DNA of 50,845 nucleotides. Source: an uncultured Blautia sp. Lineage in GTDB: Bacteria > Bacillota > Clostridia > Lachnospirales > Lachnospiraceae. The position numbers and the translations under genes are program-made. The notes beneath the pieces are model-generated. The model saw only the letters and a list, made by a program, of their open reading frames with translations, had not been told where the DNA came from and made no database searches. This document shows, in pieces, positions 20,500-28,257 of this stretch (within the stretch, counting starts at the first letter, position 1; every line of letters begins with the position of its first letter). The stretch lies in NCBI RefSeq assembly GCF_934371575.1, contig NZ_CAKRNY010000026.1:1-50845 (forward strand). The letters are read 5' to 3'.

Positions 20500-20592
20500 A
20501 AGCGGACAAGTCCGCTTCAAACTCCCTAAATCCCTCAATCTTTGAGGGACTTGTTGCGCTTTGCGCGCCAGATGCTGTCTGCTTTAGCAGAC
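20500..20592 (-). other. Cluster of four short perfect hairpins in the trpE leader
   Basis: Between the T-box terminator and the trpE ribosome-binding site lie four back-to-back inverted repeats: 20577-20592 (GTCTGC/GCAGAC), 20556-20566 (GCGC/GCGC), 20531-20549 (TCCCTCAA/TTGAGGGA) and 20500-20517 (AAGCGGAC/GTCCGCTT). None has a U-run, so they are not ordinary terminators. They could be a dispersed REP-like repeat or leader structure. Confidence 0.6.
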
Positions 20593-20607
20593 CAATATTT
20601 ATCACGC

Positions 20608-20895
20608 AAAAAAACCGTCCAGGACAGAATTTCCATATCTGTCAAGGACGGGTCTGAATATTCACCCGCGGTGCCACCTTGCTTCACGATAAAATCGTGC
20701 TCTTAACGGAATACCATCATATTCCTGACAACTGACGTATGTCCTACGTCGCATAATACTCGGCTGTTTATCTGCCTTTCCATGCGCCCTCAGCGGCCCA
20801 TTTAACAAACTGCCTTACCGCCCGGCTCTCAGCCTCCCGGACTCTCTGTGGGTGCACGATTGTTTTTATCCCCGCTTCATCGGTTTAGTTCGTTA
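20608..20895 (-). promoter_or_regulatory. Tryptophan-specific T-box riboswitch
   Basis: Read on the minus strand, a stem I region is followed by the specifier TGG (Trp; 20798-20800) in the context AAATGGGCCGCTGAGGGCG. A stem III hairpin (CACGAT/ATCGTG) and the T-box proper AAGGTGGCACCGCGGG (about 20665-20680) follow. The terminator (CGTCC ... GGACG with T7, 20608-20651) competes with the antiterminator. Uncharged tRNA-Trp should allow read-through into trpE-trpA. The specifier assignment is by eye from position and sequence context. Confidence 0.9.
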
Positions 20896-20911
20896 AATTG
20901 AATTTTTATAT

Positions 20912-20940
20912 AAAATAGCATACAGGCAATAAATTGTCAA
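20912..20940 (-). promoter_or_regulatory. Sigma-A promoter of the trp operon
   Basis: TTGACA (20935-20940), a 17-bp spacer and TATTTT (20912-20917) on the minus strand, placing the transcript start just ahead of the T-box. The -35 box lies about 10 bp from the stop codon of the ABC transporter gene, and no clear terminator separates the two units. Confidence 0.75.
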
Positions 20941-20949
20941 GCAATTTTT

Positions 20950-22605
20950 TCACATTTTATACACTCGGTCAGCAATAGCCATAGTGGACTCCCTGTGGGA
21001 TACCAGAATGATGCTCTTCTTGTGCTTCTGCTGAGCCAGGGCTTTCAGGATGATTCCTTCGTTGATACTATCCACATTGCTGGTCGGCTCGTCTAACAAG
21101 ATGAGTTCTCTGCCGGAGAGGAAAGCGCGGGCAAGGCCAATTCGCTGTTTTTCACCGGCAGACAGGTTGTCACCAAGAGCACCAACCCTTGTCTTGTAGC
21201 CTTGTGGTAATGTTGTTATAAAATCATGGACAGATGCCATTCTGCAGGCCTCTTCCAATTCTTCCTGTGTGGCGTCCGTTCTGGCAATGCGTAGGTTTTC
21301 TTCTATGGTATCGTCAAAAAGGTACGTCACCTGGCTGACCATGGTTACGTTATCCAGAAGATTGGAGGTATTAATCTGTTCTATGTCAATATTGTTATAA
21401 TTTATTTCTCCGCTGTCCTTTTTCCAAAACCGGAGGAGCAGTTTCAGAAGAGTGGATTTTCCACAGCCGCTCTCCCCTACAATTCCCACAATCTCACCTT
21501 TTTGGGCATGCATGCAGATATTTTTCAGAACCGGTTCGCTTGTGTTGTAAGCAAATGACAGATCCTTTACTTCCAGTTTTTCGTAGGAAATATTTTTTCC
21601 ATTTGTGATCTCTTCTGCTACAGGGGTCTCCTCCAGAAGATTCAGAACACGGTCGCCGCTTGCAAAGGTCTGTGTAAGATTGCCTGGCAGGGCAGATATG
21701 GCGATTACAGGACCGAAGCTGCCGAATACTGCCACTACGCCAAGAACCATTTTTCCAACCGTAATCTCTTCCTTATGAACCAGCAAAATTCCCACTGCCA
21801 GAGTAAGAAGGATGAACAGGGAGACAATCAGCTCTGTGATAGCTGCAGCTTTTGTAGCAGCATCTTTCATCTGTCTGGTTTCTTTGAGCAGTTTTTCCGA
21901 ACGCTCATTTACTTCTTTTTTTCTCTGTTCTCCTGCATTGTGAAACAGGATGTCCTGAATCCCCTTTATGCTGTCCAGGAAATAGGAATTAAAGGAGGCA
22001 AATTCCCGGCGATAGCTTACGCCTGGCTCCTTCAACGCTGCAGATGAAATCACAGGGACAAGGATTCCGATCACCAGATAGCCAAGAAATGCAGCTGCAG
22101 CAAGCCATGGGCTTACCACGGTTCCAGTAAACACACATACCGTCAGTGACACCAGTATTGCAATACAGATTGGCGAAAGTGTGTGCGCGTAAAACACTTC
22201 AAGAGTTTCAATATCAGAGGTCAGCATGGCAATAATGCTGCCCTTCTTCCGACTCTCCAGCTTTGCAGGGCAAAGCTTTCGCAGCACCTGGAAAATGCGG
22301 TCACGGAGAATAGCCAGAAGTTTAAATGCAATATAATGGTTACTGTACTGTTCTATGTACCTGAGAAGTCCACGAAGCACACCACAGCCAATTGCCAGGG
22401 CAATGATCCAGTTATAGGACAGTGCTATATTTTCACCCAGGGCCTTGGCAACACCTACTGCACCGAGGACAGTAACACCCATTGCGCAAAGATAACCAAT
22501 GCTACCATTAATCACTGCTCCAAGGAGCACCATTGCAAACCCACCCAGAAGACTGACCAGATTTCCCATAATACTCAAACCGCTTCTTCTGATTCTGCTG
22601 CTCAT
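20950..22605 (-). CDS. ABC exporter, CydC-like permease/ATPase subunit
   Basis: Half-transporter with an N-terminal six-helix membrane domain (about 1-300) and a C-terminal ATPase. Walker A is GESGCGKST, the signature is the LSAGEKQR form, Walker B is LILLDEPTSNVD, and the H-loop is SHRES. The membrane part has the CydC-like YIEQYSNHYIAFKLLAILRDRIF segment. It ends immediately after RVYKM, shorter than most relatives. It overlaps the partner gene by 4 bp, so the two form a heterodimer. CydDC exports thiols in aerobes; in anaerobes the substrate is unclear and possibly amino-acid or thiol related. Confidence 0.85.
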   Translation of the reverse strand: MSSRIRRSGLSIMGNLVSLLGGFAMVLLGAVINGSIGYLCAMGVTVLGAVGVAKALGENIALSYNWIIALAIGCGVLRGLLRYIEQYSNHYIAFKLLAILRDRIFQVLRKLCPAKLESRKKGSIIAMLTSDIETLEVFYAHTLSPICIAILVSLTVCVFTGTVVSPWLAAAAFLGYLVIGILVPVISSAALKEPGVSYRREFASFNSYFLDSIKGIQDILFHNAGEQRKKEVNERSEKLLKETRQMKDAATKAAAITELIVSLFILLTLAVGILLVHKEEITVGKMVLGVVAVFGSFGPVIAISALPGNLTQTFASGDRVLNLLEETPVAEEITNGKNISYEKLEVKDLSFAYNTSEPVLKNICMHAQKGEIVGIVGESGCGKSTLLKLLLRFWKKDSGEINYNNIDIEQINTSNLLDNVTMVSQVTYLFDDTIEENLRIARTDATQEELEEACRMASVHDFITTLPQGYKTRVGALGDNLSAGEKQRIGLARAFLSGRELILLDEPTSNVDSINEGIILKALAQQKHKKSIILVSHRESTMAIADRVYKM

Positions 22606-24329
22606 GCTATCACCTCCCTGTATCCCTCTTCCAGAGCTTTCTGTCTGTTATAAAGAACCGCATAACCTTTCCCTGCTGCCATCAGTTCCCTATGACTGCC
22701 GTGCTCCTTCACCTCTCCTGCTGCCAGGAAATAAATCTGATCTGCCGGAACAATATTTTCCAGACGGTGGGAAATAACGATCACACTTTTCTTTTTGGAA
22801 AGCGCCTTAATATTTTTCATGATAATTGCTTCGCTTTCCACATCAATGTTGCTGGTTGCCTCATCAAAAATATAAATATCCTTGTCTGCCACCAGATTTA
22901 CAGCAAGCGCAAGACGCTGCTTCTGTCCACCGGAAATGTTGCTGGCATCCTCTTTGATTTCCTTATCCAGCCCACCATTTTCCTGAATAAACTTCCAGAG
23001 ATTTACTTTTTCCAGTGCCTCTTCCATCTGCTCTTCCGTTGCATCCGGTGCTGCAAGCAGAAAATTATTTCTTACTGTATCGTTAAACAGATACGTATTG
23101 TAGCTTACCACTGAAATGTGACTGTAAAAATCCTTTCTGGACAATTCCTTCAGTGGTATTGTGCCCACCCTGATCTGTCCATTTAACGGTACACTGTTTC
23201 CATCGATCAGACGGACAATAGTGGATTTTCCACAGCCGGACTCTCCCACAATGGCGCTCATCCCCACCTTTGGAAAAGTCATGTTTATATCTTTTAATAC
23301 CTGTCTTTCATTATCATAGGAGAAGGTCACATTCTCCAGAGTAATATCTGTTTCCTCAACTTTCCTGCTGCCCCACACTGGATCCGGTGTTTCCAGAAGA
23401 CGCTGGATCTTCTTACCTGCACTTACCCCATTCATGGCAATGTGAAAAGCGCTTCCAAAGGCACGAAGGGGCAAAAAGAAATCCACTGCGATCAGCATAA
23501 GAAAAATTGCCGTTTCCACTGAAATTTTTCCTGCTGACAGATCCTTAACCACAAATGCGATTCCCAGACCTGCACCGCCATATGCCACAAGATCCATGAT
23601 CGTGGTACTTGCCAGCTGCATAGTCAGAACCTTCATGGTGATCTGGCGAAATTCTTCTGCTGTCTGGTTCATCCTTTCATGCTGACGGGCATCTGCCTTA
23701 AAAATTTTCAGTTCCTTTAACCCCTGTACACTGTCCAGAAAATAATCTCCCATGGAAGTATACTGGTCCCAATATTTTGCAAAAATCTTTTTCGCCCATT
23801 TGGAGACCGCAATAATGGACACTGGAATCAGCGGAACACAGCAAAGAAGAACTACCGCCACCTTTGCATCCATTCCTACTGAGATCAGGAACAGAATCAC
23901 CGGTGCGATCATGGCATAAAAAAACTGTGGAATATAACTGGAAAAATACAGATCCAGCTGCTCGATTCCTTCCATACTTACCTGGGTAAGACCCGCCATA
24001 CTCATATCAGCCGTACTTTTTCCACCCAGGCGTACAATTTTGTCATACGTTTTTTCACGCAAATCCTTTTTTACTTCTCTTCCAATGCGGTCTTTCACAG
24101 AACCGGTAAACCTGGTACAGACATAGCGCACCAGAATACCAAGAAATGCATAGATTGCCACCGGCATATAAGCCTGCGGCAGTGCATCTTCCATAGTAAG
24201 GGAGATTGCCCTGCATATAGAAAGTGTAATTCCAAGATTGGCAAACAGTCCAATCACCATGGAAAACACTGCATACACAATGTACTTTTTTCCTCCTCCA
24301 AGAAGCTTCATTAGTTCCTTATCAATCAT
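22602..24329 (-). CDS. ABC exporter, CydD-like permease/ATPase subunit
   Basis: First gene of the heterodimeric ABC exporter pair, about 575 residues. The membrane domain (about 1-310) contains the CydD-like GLTQVSMEGIEQLDLYFSSYIPQFFYA region. The ATPase has Walker A GESGCGKST, signature ISGGQKQR and Walker B IYIFDEATSNID. The start is the ATG at 24329 with AGGTGAG upstream; a GTG three codons earlier overlaps that site. Transcribed from a strong promoter with an inverted-repeat operator candidate at the -10 region. Confidence 0.85.
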   Translation of the reverse strand: MIDKELMKLLGGGKKYIVYAVFSMVIGLFANLGITLSICRAISLTMEDALPQAYMPVAIYAFLGILVRYVCTRFTGSVKDRIGREVKKDLREKTYDKIVRLGGKSTADMSMAGLTQVSMEGIEQLDLYFSSYIPQFFYAMIAPVILFLISVGMDAKVAVVLLCCVPLIPVSIIAVSKWAKKIFAKYWDQYTSMGDYFLDSVQGLKELKIFKADARQHERMNQTAEEFRQITMKVLTMQLASTTIMDLVAYGGAGLGIAFVVKDLSAGKISVETAIFLMLIAVDFFLPLRAFGSAFHIAMNGVSAGKKIQRLLETPDPVWGSRKVEETDITLENVTFSYDNERQVLKDINMTFPKVGMSAIVGESGCGKSTIVRLIDGNSVPLNGQIRVGTIPLKELSRKDFYSHISVVSYNTYLFNDTVRNNFLLAAPDATEEQMEEALEKVNLWKFIQENGGLDKEIKEDASNISGGQKQRLALAVNLVADKDIYIFDEATSNIDVESEAIIMKNIKALSKKKSVIVISHRLENIVPADQIYFLAAGEVKEHGSHRELMAAGKGYAVLYNRQKALEEGYREVIA

Positions 24330-24345
24330 TTTTCTCACCTACCCG

Positions 24346-24365
24346 TAATTAGTCTGTGCTAATTA
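24346..24365. promoter_or_regulatory. Inverted-repeat operator candidate of the ABC exporter
   Basis: TAATTAG-TCTGTG-CTAATTA is a perfect 7-bp inverted repeat that overlaps the -10 box and the predicted transcription start. The arrangement resembles MarR/TetR-type repressor sites, but no such regulator gene is adjacent. Confidence 0.45.
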
Positions 24366-24390
24366 TCGTTTAGGGTGACTATTTTGTCAA
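24362..24390 (-). promoter_or_regulatory. Sigma-A promoter of the CydDC-like exporter
   Basis: Minus-strand TTGACA (24385-24390), 17-bp spacer, GATAAT (24362-24367), about 33 bp before the start codon. Confidence 0.7.
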
Positions 24391-24401
24391 GTGTTAAAAT
24401 T

Positions 24402-24441
24402 AAAAAAAATCTGCCTGTGAATTTTCTCGTCACAGACAGAT
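24402..24441 (-). terminator. Intrinsic terminator after rhaD
   Basis: ATCTGTCTGTGA pairs with TCACAGGCAGAT across a 9-base loop and is followed by a long T-run on the minus strand. Confidence 0.85.
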
Positions 24442-24465
24442 CTCACATTAATTATATTAATTTAC

Positions 24466-25299
24466 TTACTGCTCTTTTTCATAAAGAAATTCTTCCGGTA
24501 AAGTAACATGAAAGTCTTTGGCTACTGCGCGGAAATCGTCAGGAGTAATGGTCTGAAGCTTACGCGGTGCCATGGACATTACCTTCACCAGAATTTCTGC
24601 TGACTTCTCTACTGTATGGAGAAGACCAAAGGTCAGGTCAAAGTCCTCACCGGAGCAGAACATTCCATGATGTGCCCAGATAACAACATCATATTTCTTC
24701 ATCAGCTCAGCTGTTTTTACTGCGATTTCTCTTCCGCCCGGTACCATCCAGCCTACAACGCCTACGCCATCCGGGAAAACAACAGGACACTCAGTAGCAG
24801 ATTCCCACAGCTCTCTTGTAAATACCTTGTCATCCAGTGGAAGAACAAAGGTTAATGCAATGGTGTTGGTTGTATGTGCGTGATAAATAACACGATGTCT
24901 GCCGTTTGTAAGCTTCTTTTTCACCTCATGATTCATAAGATGGGTTGGAAGCTCGCTGGTTGGGCGGCCGCCTTCTACCAGTCCCCAACGGATTCTGTAA
25001 TTAACGCCTTTATCATCCAGTTCAATGATTGCAAGACATGCTTCCGGGTCAACTGCTATGTTTCTGAAATATTTGCCGCTTCCGGTTACCAGGAAAAACT
25101 CTCCTGCAAGTCCCGGCACCTCTGTGCCGATAGGCTGCCACTCACCTGGTGCATTCAGACGGGGACGGATCATTTCCACTTCCTCTGTTTTCAGACGATA
25201 GCTTAAATTTCCACCGTTTCTCTCATGCCAGCCCTGCTGGAAACCATCGTCTGCCATTTTAATAAAGCCCTTCATAAATTTAGAATCTAAAATCTTCAT
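24466..25299 (-). CDS. rhaD: Rhamnulose-1-phosphate aldolase
   Basis: Class II (zinc) aldolase that splits L-rhamnulose-1-phosphate to dihydroxyacetone phosphate and L-lactaldehyde. The N-terminal GWHERNGGNLSYRL block is characteristic. By comparison with E. coli RhaD the catalytic Glu is Glu116 (SELPTH) and the zinc ligands are His140, His142 (YHAHTTN) and His211 (AHHGMF). 277 residues, normal length. No rhaA/rhaB or transporter is adjacent, so other rhamnose genes must be elsewhere. Its leader contains two hairpins. Confidence 0.92.
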   Translation of the reverse strand: MKILDSKFMKGFIKMADDGFQQGWHERNGGNLSYRLKTEEVEMIRPRLNAPGEWQPIGTEVPGLAGEFFLVTGSGKYFRNIAVDPEACLAIIELDDKGVNYRIRWGLVEGGRPTSELPTHLMNHEVKKKLTNGRHRVIYHAHTTNTIALTFVLPLDDKVFTRELWESATECPVVFPDGVGVVGWMVPGGREIAVKTAELMKKYDVVIWAHHGMFCSGEDFDLTFGLLHTVEKSAEILVKVMSMAPRKLQTITPDDFRAVAKDFHVTLPEEFLYEKEQ

Positions 25300-25330
25300 A
25301 CCATCTTCTCCTCTTCATTTTTCGTATCGC

Positions 25331-25356
25331 CAGCTGACAAAAACAATTGTCAGCTG
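25331..25356 (-). other. Hairpin in the rhaD leader (proximal)
   Basis: CAGCTGACAA and TTGTCAGCTG form a perfect 10-bp stem with a 6-base loop, 32 bp upstream of the rhaD start. It could be an operator or an mRNA hairpin. Confidence 0.5.
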
Positions 25357-25364
25357 ATCGCAAT

Positions 25365-25409
25365 TATGGTCTTAGGGCGTGTTTGTGAACCCTTTCTTAT
25401 GAGACCATA
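25365..25409 (-). other. Hairpin in the rhaD leader (distal)
   Basis: TATGGTCT pairs with AGACCATA, with a nested AGGG/CCCT pair inside. Together with the adjacent 25331-25356 hairpin it gives rhaD a structured leader. The rest of 25410-25619 holds no gene I can support; a 68-codon reading frame there is AT-rich and overlaps the tRNA promoter. Confidence 0.4.
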
Positions 25410-25619
25410 CGAATACGCTGCGTCCGTTCTTTTTCTTCTTGCAGGTATCCGGTATGCTTTTGTTTGCTCTTCTTGTTTACAGGCTCAGTATAACACCAAT
25501 TCTCATTTTTGAAAGAACCTCACTTGCCAAATTATTTTTCTCTTTTGCAAATAAAGACCCAAAATAAATGGTAAAAAAATATAATTCTAAATTTTTTTGA
25601 AAAAAAGTAAAAAAAGTTG

Positions 25620-25649
25620 TTGACAATTTGCGACAGTTAATAGTATAAT
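25620..25649 (+). promoter_or_regulatory. Promoter of the tRNA cluster
   Basis: TTGACA (25620-25625) and a perfect TATAAT (25644-25649) separated by 18 bp, about 45 bp upstream of the tRNA-Val gene. Confidence 0.75.
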
Positions 25650-25694
25650 AGCAAAGCGAGCTGCGGAAGAGAACATACTTCACAGTTTGTATAT

Positions 25695-25767
25695 GGGGTC
25701 TTAGCTCAGCTGGGAGAGCATCTGCCTTACAAGCAGAGGGTCACAGGTTCGAGCCCTGTAGGCCCCA
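25695..25767 (+). tRNA. tRNA-Val (TAC)
   Basis: Full cloverleaf: acceptor GGGGTCT with AGGCCCC, D-arm AGCTCAGCTGGGAGAGC, anticodon arm CTGCCTTACAAGCAG with anticodon TAC, T-arm ending CAGGTTCGAGCCCTG, discriminator A. CCA is not encoded. Confidence 0.96.
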
Positions 25768-25785
25768 TACTTATGAAATGAATAT

Positions 25786-25859
25786 GGCGAGATAGCTCAG
25801 TTGGCTAGAGCACGCGGTTCATACCCGCGGTGTCGAGGGTTCGAATCCCCCTCTCGCTA
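25786..25859 (+). tRNA. tRNA-Met (CAT), copy 1
   Basis: Acceptor GGCGAGA with TCTCGCT, anticodon stem CGCGG/CCGCG around loop TTCATAC (anticodon CAT), T-loop GGTTCGAATCC. The anticodon stem lacks the three G-C pairs of an initiator, so it reads as elongator Met. Identical over its length to the copy at 25919. Confidence 0.95.
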
Positions 25860-25860
25860 C

Positions 25861-25908
25861 TTTGCTGATAGTCTTTTATACGCACAGACTTTTCAGCAAA
25901 AGTTTTTT
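25861..25908 (+). terminator. Hairpin with U-run between the two tRNA-Met genes
   Basis: TTTGCTGA pairs with TCAGCAAA, with an inner AGTCT/AGACT pair, followed by AGTTTTTT. It looks like an intrinsic terminator placed between two identical tRNA genes. Confidence 0.55.
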
Positions 25909-25918
25909 AATTGAATAT

Positions 25919-25992
25919 GGCGAGATAGCTCAGTTGGCTAGAGCACGCGGTTCATACCCGCGGTGTCGAGGGTTCGAATCCCCCTCTCGCTA
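25919..25992 (+). tRNA. tRNA-Met (CAT), copy 2
   Basis: Identical 74-nt sequence to the tRNA at 25786, offset 133 bp, sharing the GAATAT bases just before it. A recent tandem duplication is likely. Confidence 0.95.
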
Positions 25993-25996
25993 TTGT

Positions 25997-26027
25997 AGAT
26001 GTTGCAGATTGCAGCATCTATTTTTTT
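25997..26027 (+). terminator. Terminator of the tRNA cluster
   Basis: AGATGTTGCA pairs with TGCAGCATCT (one G-U) across a 3-base loop, followed by A and seven T. Confidence 0.85.
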
Positions 26028-26118
26028 ACTTATTTCTAAATTTGCCAGGCAAACTTGATCATATTAAAAACTACATAATAAAAATTCTTCTTTTCAGATT
26101 CTTTCACCTAGAGCGTGT

Positions 26119-26147
26119 TTGAATGATATGTATTTTTTCCCTTTATA
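26119..26147 (+). promoter_or_regulatory. Possible promoter of the SprT-like gene
   Basis: TTGAAT (26119-26124), 17-bp spacer, TTTATA (26142-26147). Confidence 0.4.
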
Positions 26148-26215
26148 GAGTATAAAACAAAGAGCCTTGCAACTTAAACATAACCTATAATTTCAATATA
26201 TAAAGGAGTACCTGC

Positions 26216-26908
26216 ATGAATATTGACCCATCTATCCGTAAACTTCTTGATAATGAAACTACCATCCACGAAGCTCAGATCCGCGCTTTGTTCCAGACTC
26301 TTGACCGCAAATTTGGTCTTCGGGGGGCTTCTGTACCTATCCGCTTTGGTTACGATGAGGCTGTACTTGGCTCTTATACACCTGCTTCTGCTCATGAAAA
26401 GGAAGGCTTCTATTTTTCCCTTCTGTTTATTGGTTATGCAGTAAAGAAGCCTCTTTCCAAAGAGGATCGCCTGGATCTTTATAAGCACGAATACGCCCAT
26501 TATATGCAATACAATATGAAAATCCCGGCGCAGTACAACTGGCAGGCAGGAAAGCATGGAAGTGCCTGGAAATACTGCTGCTCTCTTGTGGGTGCCGCGC
26601 CTACTCCTTATTACAGGATCGGAGAAAGCCTTCTGAAGCACGATTATGACAAAGCTCTGAAAAACCCTATTCACGATAAGACAGTTCCCATCCGGGATAC
26701 CTACCGCCGTGAACAGGCCTACAAAAGCGCCAAGCACAGCGAAGTCAAATTCCAGGTAAATGATGTAGTAACTCATCCCAAATTCGGGGAAGGTACTGTA
26801 GAGGAAGTTGTACAGCTTTCCAATTCTGTCAGACTGCATATCCGGTTTGCAGATGATGAGATGAAAAAGATTGACCAGAAATGGCTGCTGCGGTCTGGTC
26901 ATAAATAG
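26216..26908 (+). CDS. SprT-like zinc metalloprotein with a C-terminal Tudor-like domain
   Basis: 230 residues. A SprT-like zincin core carries H91-E-Y-A-H95 as the HExxH zinc/catalytic motif and a third ligand candidate in KHGSAWK (His114, Trp118), the spacing seen in SprT/Spartan-type proteins. Residues about 178-226 (FQVNDVVTHPKFGEGTVEEV ... VRLHIRFADDEMKKID) resemble the C-terminal Tudor-like domain of PcrA/UvrD helicases, which contacts RNA polymerase. AAAGGAG precedes the ATG. It is a single gene on the plus strand between the tRNAs and a convergent nuclease gene. A role in DNA-protein crosslink or transcription-linked repair is an inference. Confidence 0.7.
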   Translation: MNIDPSIRKLLDNETTIHEAQIRALFQTLDRKFGLRGASVPIRFGYDEAVLGSYTPASAHEKEGFYFSLLFIGYAVKKPLSKEDRLDLYKHEYAHYMQYNMKIPAQYNWQAGKHGSAWKYCCSLVGAAPTPYYRIGESLLKHDYDKALKNPIHDKTVPIRDTYRREQAYKSAKHSEVKFQVNDVVTHPKFGEGTVEEVVQLSNSVRLHIRFADDEMKKIDQKWLLRSGHK

Positions 26909-26962
26909 TTATCAAGGGATTTTCTCTGATACATACTACGATAGCATTCTTATATAGATACA

Positions 26963-27006
26963 ACAGAACCTGTCATTCCAATATATATCCAAATGACAGG
27001 TTCTGT
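26963..27006. terminator. Long hairpin between convergent genes
   Basis: ACAGAACCTGTCATT and AATGACAGGTTCTGT form a perfect 15-bp stem between the SprT-like gene and the Rpn-like gene. Neither strand has a good U-run, so termination may be inefficient or the hairpin may protect 3' ends. Confidence 0.5.
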
Positions 27007-27014
27007 GCATAATC

Positions 27015-27995
27015 CTATTTACTTTTGTTTTCATGCTCATTTAATAATGTCTGTAATCTCAAAATTTCTTTATCCTTCGCTGCGAGCTCTTTTCTCTGCA
27101 ATTCAATCTCTTCTTGCATTTCATCTACCATATATTGAACTGTATTTCTATCCAGTATACGAAGTTCTTCTGAGTACATTTCCATCACCCTCTCTACATT
27201 CTGGCAAAAGTAATATACATGTTCATACATGACTCTGAAATCCGGATATTTCTGAGTCAAATCAATAATCTTCTCTGGAGAATCCGTACTCAAAAATAGC
27301 AGCCATGCATCAAAACGATTCCTGATACCTTCATTTTGCACGCTTTCTTTGAATATGTCAAGCGGAATAAAAACATAATTTTGAAGCAAATTCAACTCTA
27401 ATCCAGTATCTGAATTTTGTTTAAAATTATGACAATAAATTCCTTTAAACTGATGGAATACTTTCATACTGTTTTCTATAAGTACAATCGTGTAAACACC
27501 TTTTATATCTTTATATGTAAACTCTTTTTTCTTCGTGCTCCGCATACTTTTATATTGCCTTAAAAGTAAATCAGCAGAATAGCAGGCGCACCGTTCCCCA
27601 GGAAATTTATAGCCTATTTTTTGAACCTCAATATTACAATATGTACCATCATCAAACCTAACAAGTATATCCATAATCAATAGCGAACACTCATCTGAAA
27701 TTCTCGTTGAGTCACCTGGTAAAACATCCATAATAGTTACTTTTCGCTTTAATATAAGACTCAAAAACTCTTCCAATCGCTCCGGCACATTCTCTGGATT
27801 CATAATTTCCTTAAAAAATACATCATATAGAAGTTTAACGCCTCGCACTCCTGTACAAAAATCAAGAAATTCTTTTTGCTGATCATTCTTCCAACTATAA
27901 AACATCTCCGTCATTTTAACACTTTCTCTGATTTTTCCCATAACTTCCTCTTTCGTTTGAATCATTGGAAAATATTTTTTCAATTTAGTTTCCAT
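27015..27995 (-). CDS. Rpn family recombination-promoting nuclease / PD-(D/E)XK transposase-like protein
   Basis: About 326 residues of the Rpn/'putative transposase' type. The nuclease core shows LLIMDILVRFDDGTYCNIEVQKIGY (Asp, then Glu-x-Gln as ExK variant) followed by the conserved RCACYSADLLLRQY helix. The C-terminal 60 residues are a charged coiled coil (VDEMQEEIELQRKELAAKDKEI). The ATG at 27995 has AAAGGAG upstream; the open frame continues to a GTG at 28025. Base composition is more AT-rich than its neighbours, consistent with horizontal acquisition. No terminal repeats were recognised. Confidence 0.8.
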   Translation of the reverse strand: METKLKKYFPMIQTKEEVMGKIRESVKMTEMFYSWKNDQQKEFLDFCTGVRGVKLLYDVFFKEIMNPENVPERLEEFLSLILKRKVTIMDVLPGDSTRISDECSLLIMDILVRFDDGTYCNIEVQKIGYKFPGERCACYSADLLLRQYKSMRSTKKKEFTYKDIKGVYTIVLIENSMKVFHQFKGIYCHNFKQNSDTGLELNLLQNYVFIPLDIFKESVQNEGIRNRFDAWLLFLSTDSPEKIIDLTQKYPDFRVMYEHVYYFCQNVERVMEMYSEELRILDRNTVQYMVDEMQEEIELQRKELAAKDKEILRLQTLLNEHENKSK

Positions 27996-28197
27996 CTTTT
28001 CAAAACTCCTTTTAACCTTTTTCACTATCTTCCCAATTCATTGCAACTACTTCTAAAGGGAGTCATTACTTCAGATATGAAGTAAAAGAACAGTAACTTT
28101 GAGAAAATCTTATAAGATGTTTATAGCTTACCATATTCCCAAATTTATTCCAAGAAAATTTGCTCGACAAAATCTCTTATAATTTAACAAATCAAAT

Positions 28198-28249
28198 AAG
28201 TCCCCATCTCGCTGTTTCAATTACAAAAACAGTGAATGGGGACTTTTTT
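28198..28249. terminator. Bidirectional hairpin terminator
   Basis: AAGTCCCCAT pairs with ATGGGGACTT, with an inner CTGTTT/AAACAG. On the plus strand six T follow; on the minus strand the tail is TTATTTGATTT. It sits just past the end of the DUF4179-type gene. Confidence 0.75.
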
Positions 28250-28257
28250 CGATTATT

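Noticed and set aside
25477..25683. 68-codon minus-strand frame upstream of the tRNAs
   Set aside because: Very AT-rich, Phe/Leu-heavy, no ribosome-binding site, and it overlaps the tRNA promoter.
26174..26902. 242-codon minus-strand reading frame
   Set aside because: Antisense to the SprT-like gene, which has a good start site and a zinc motif.
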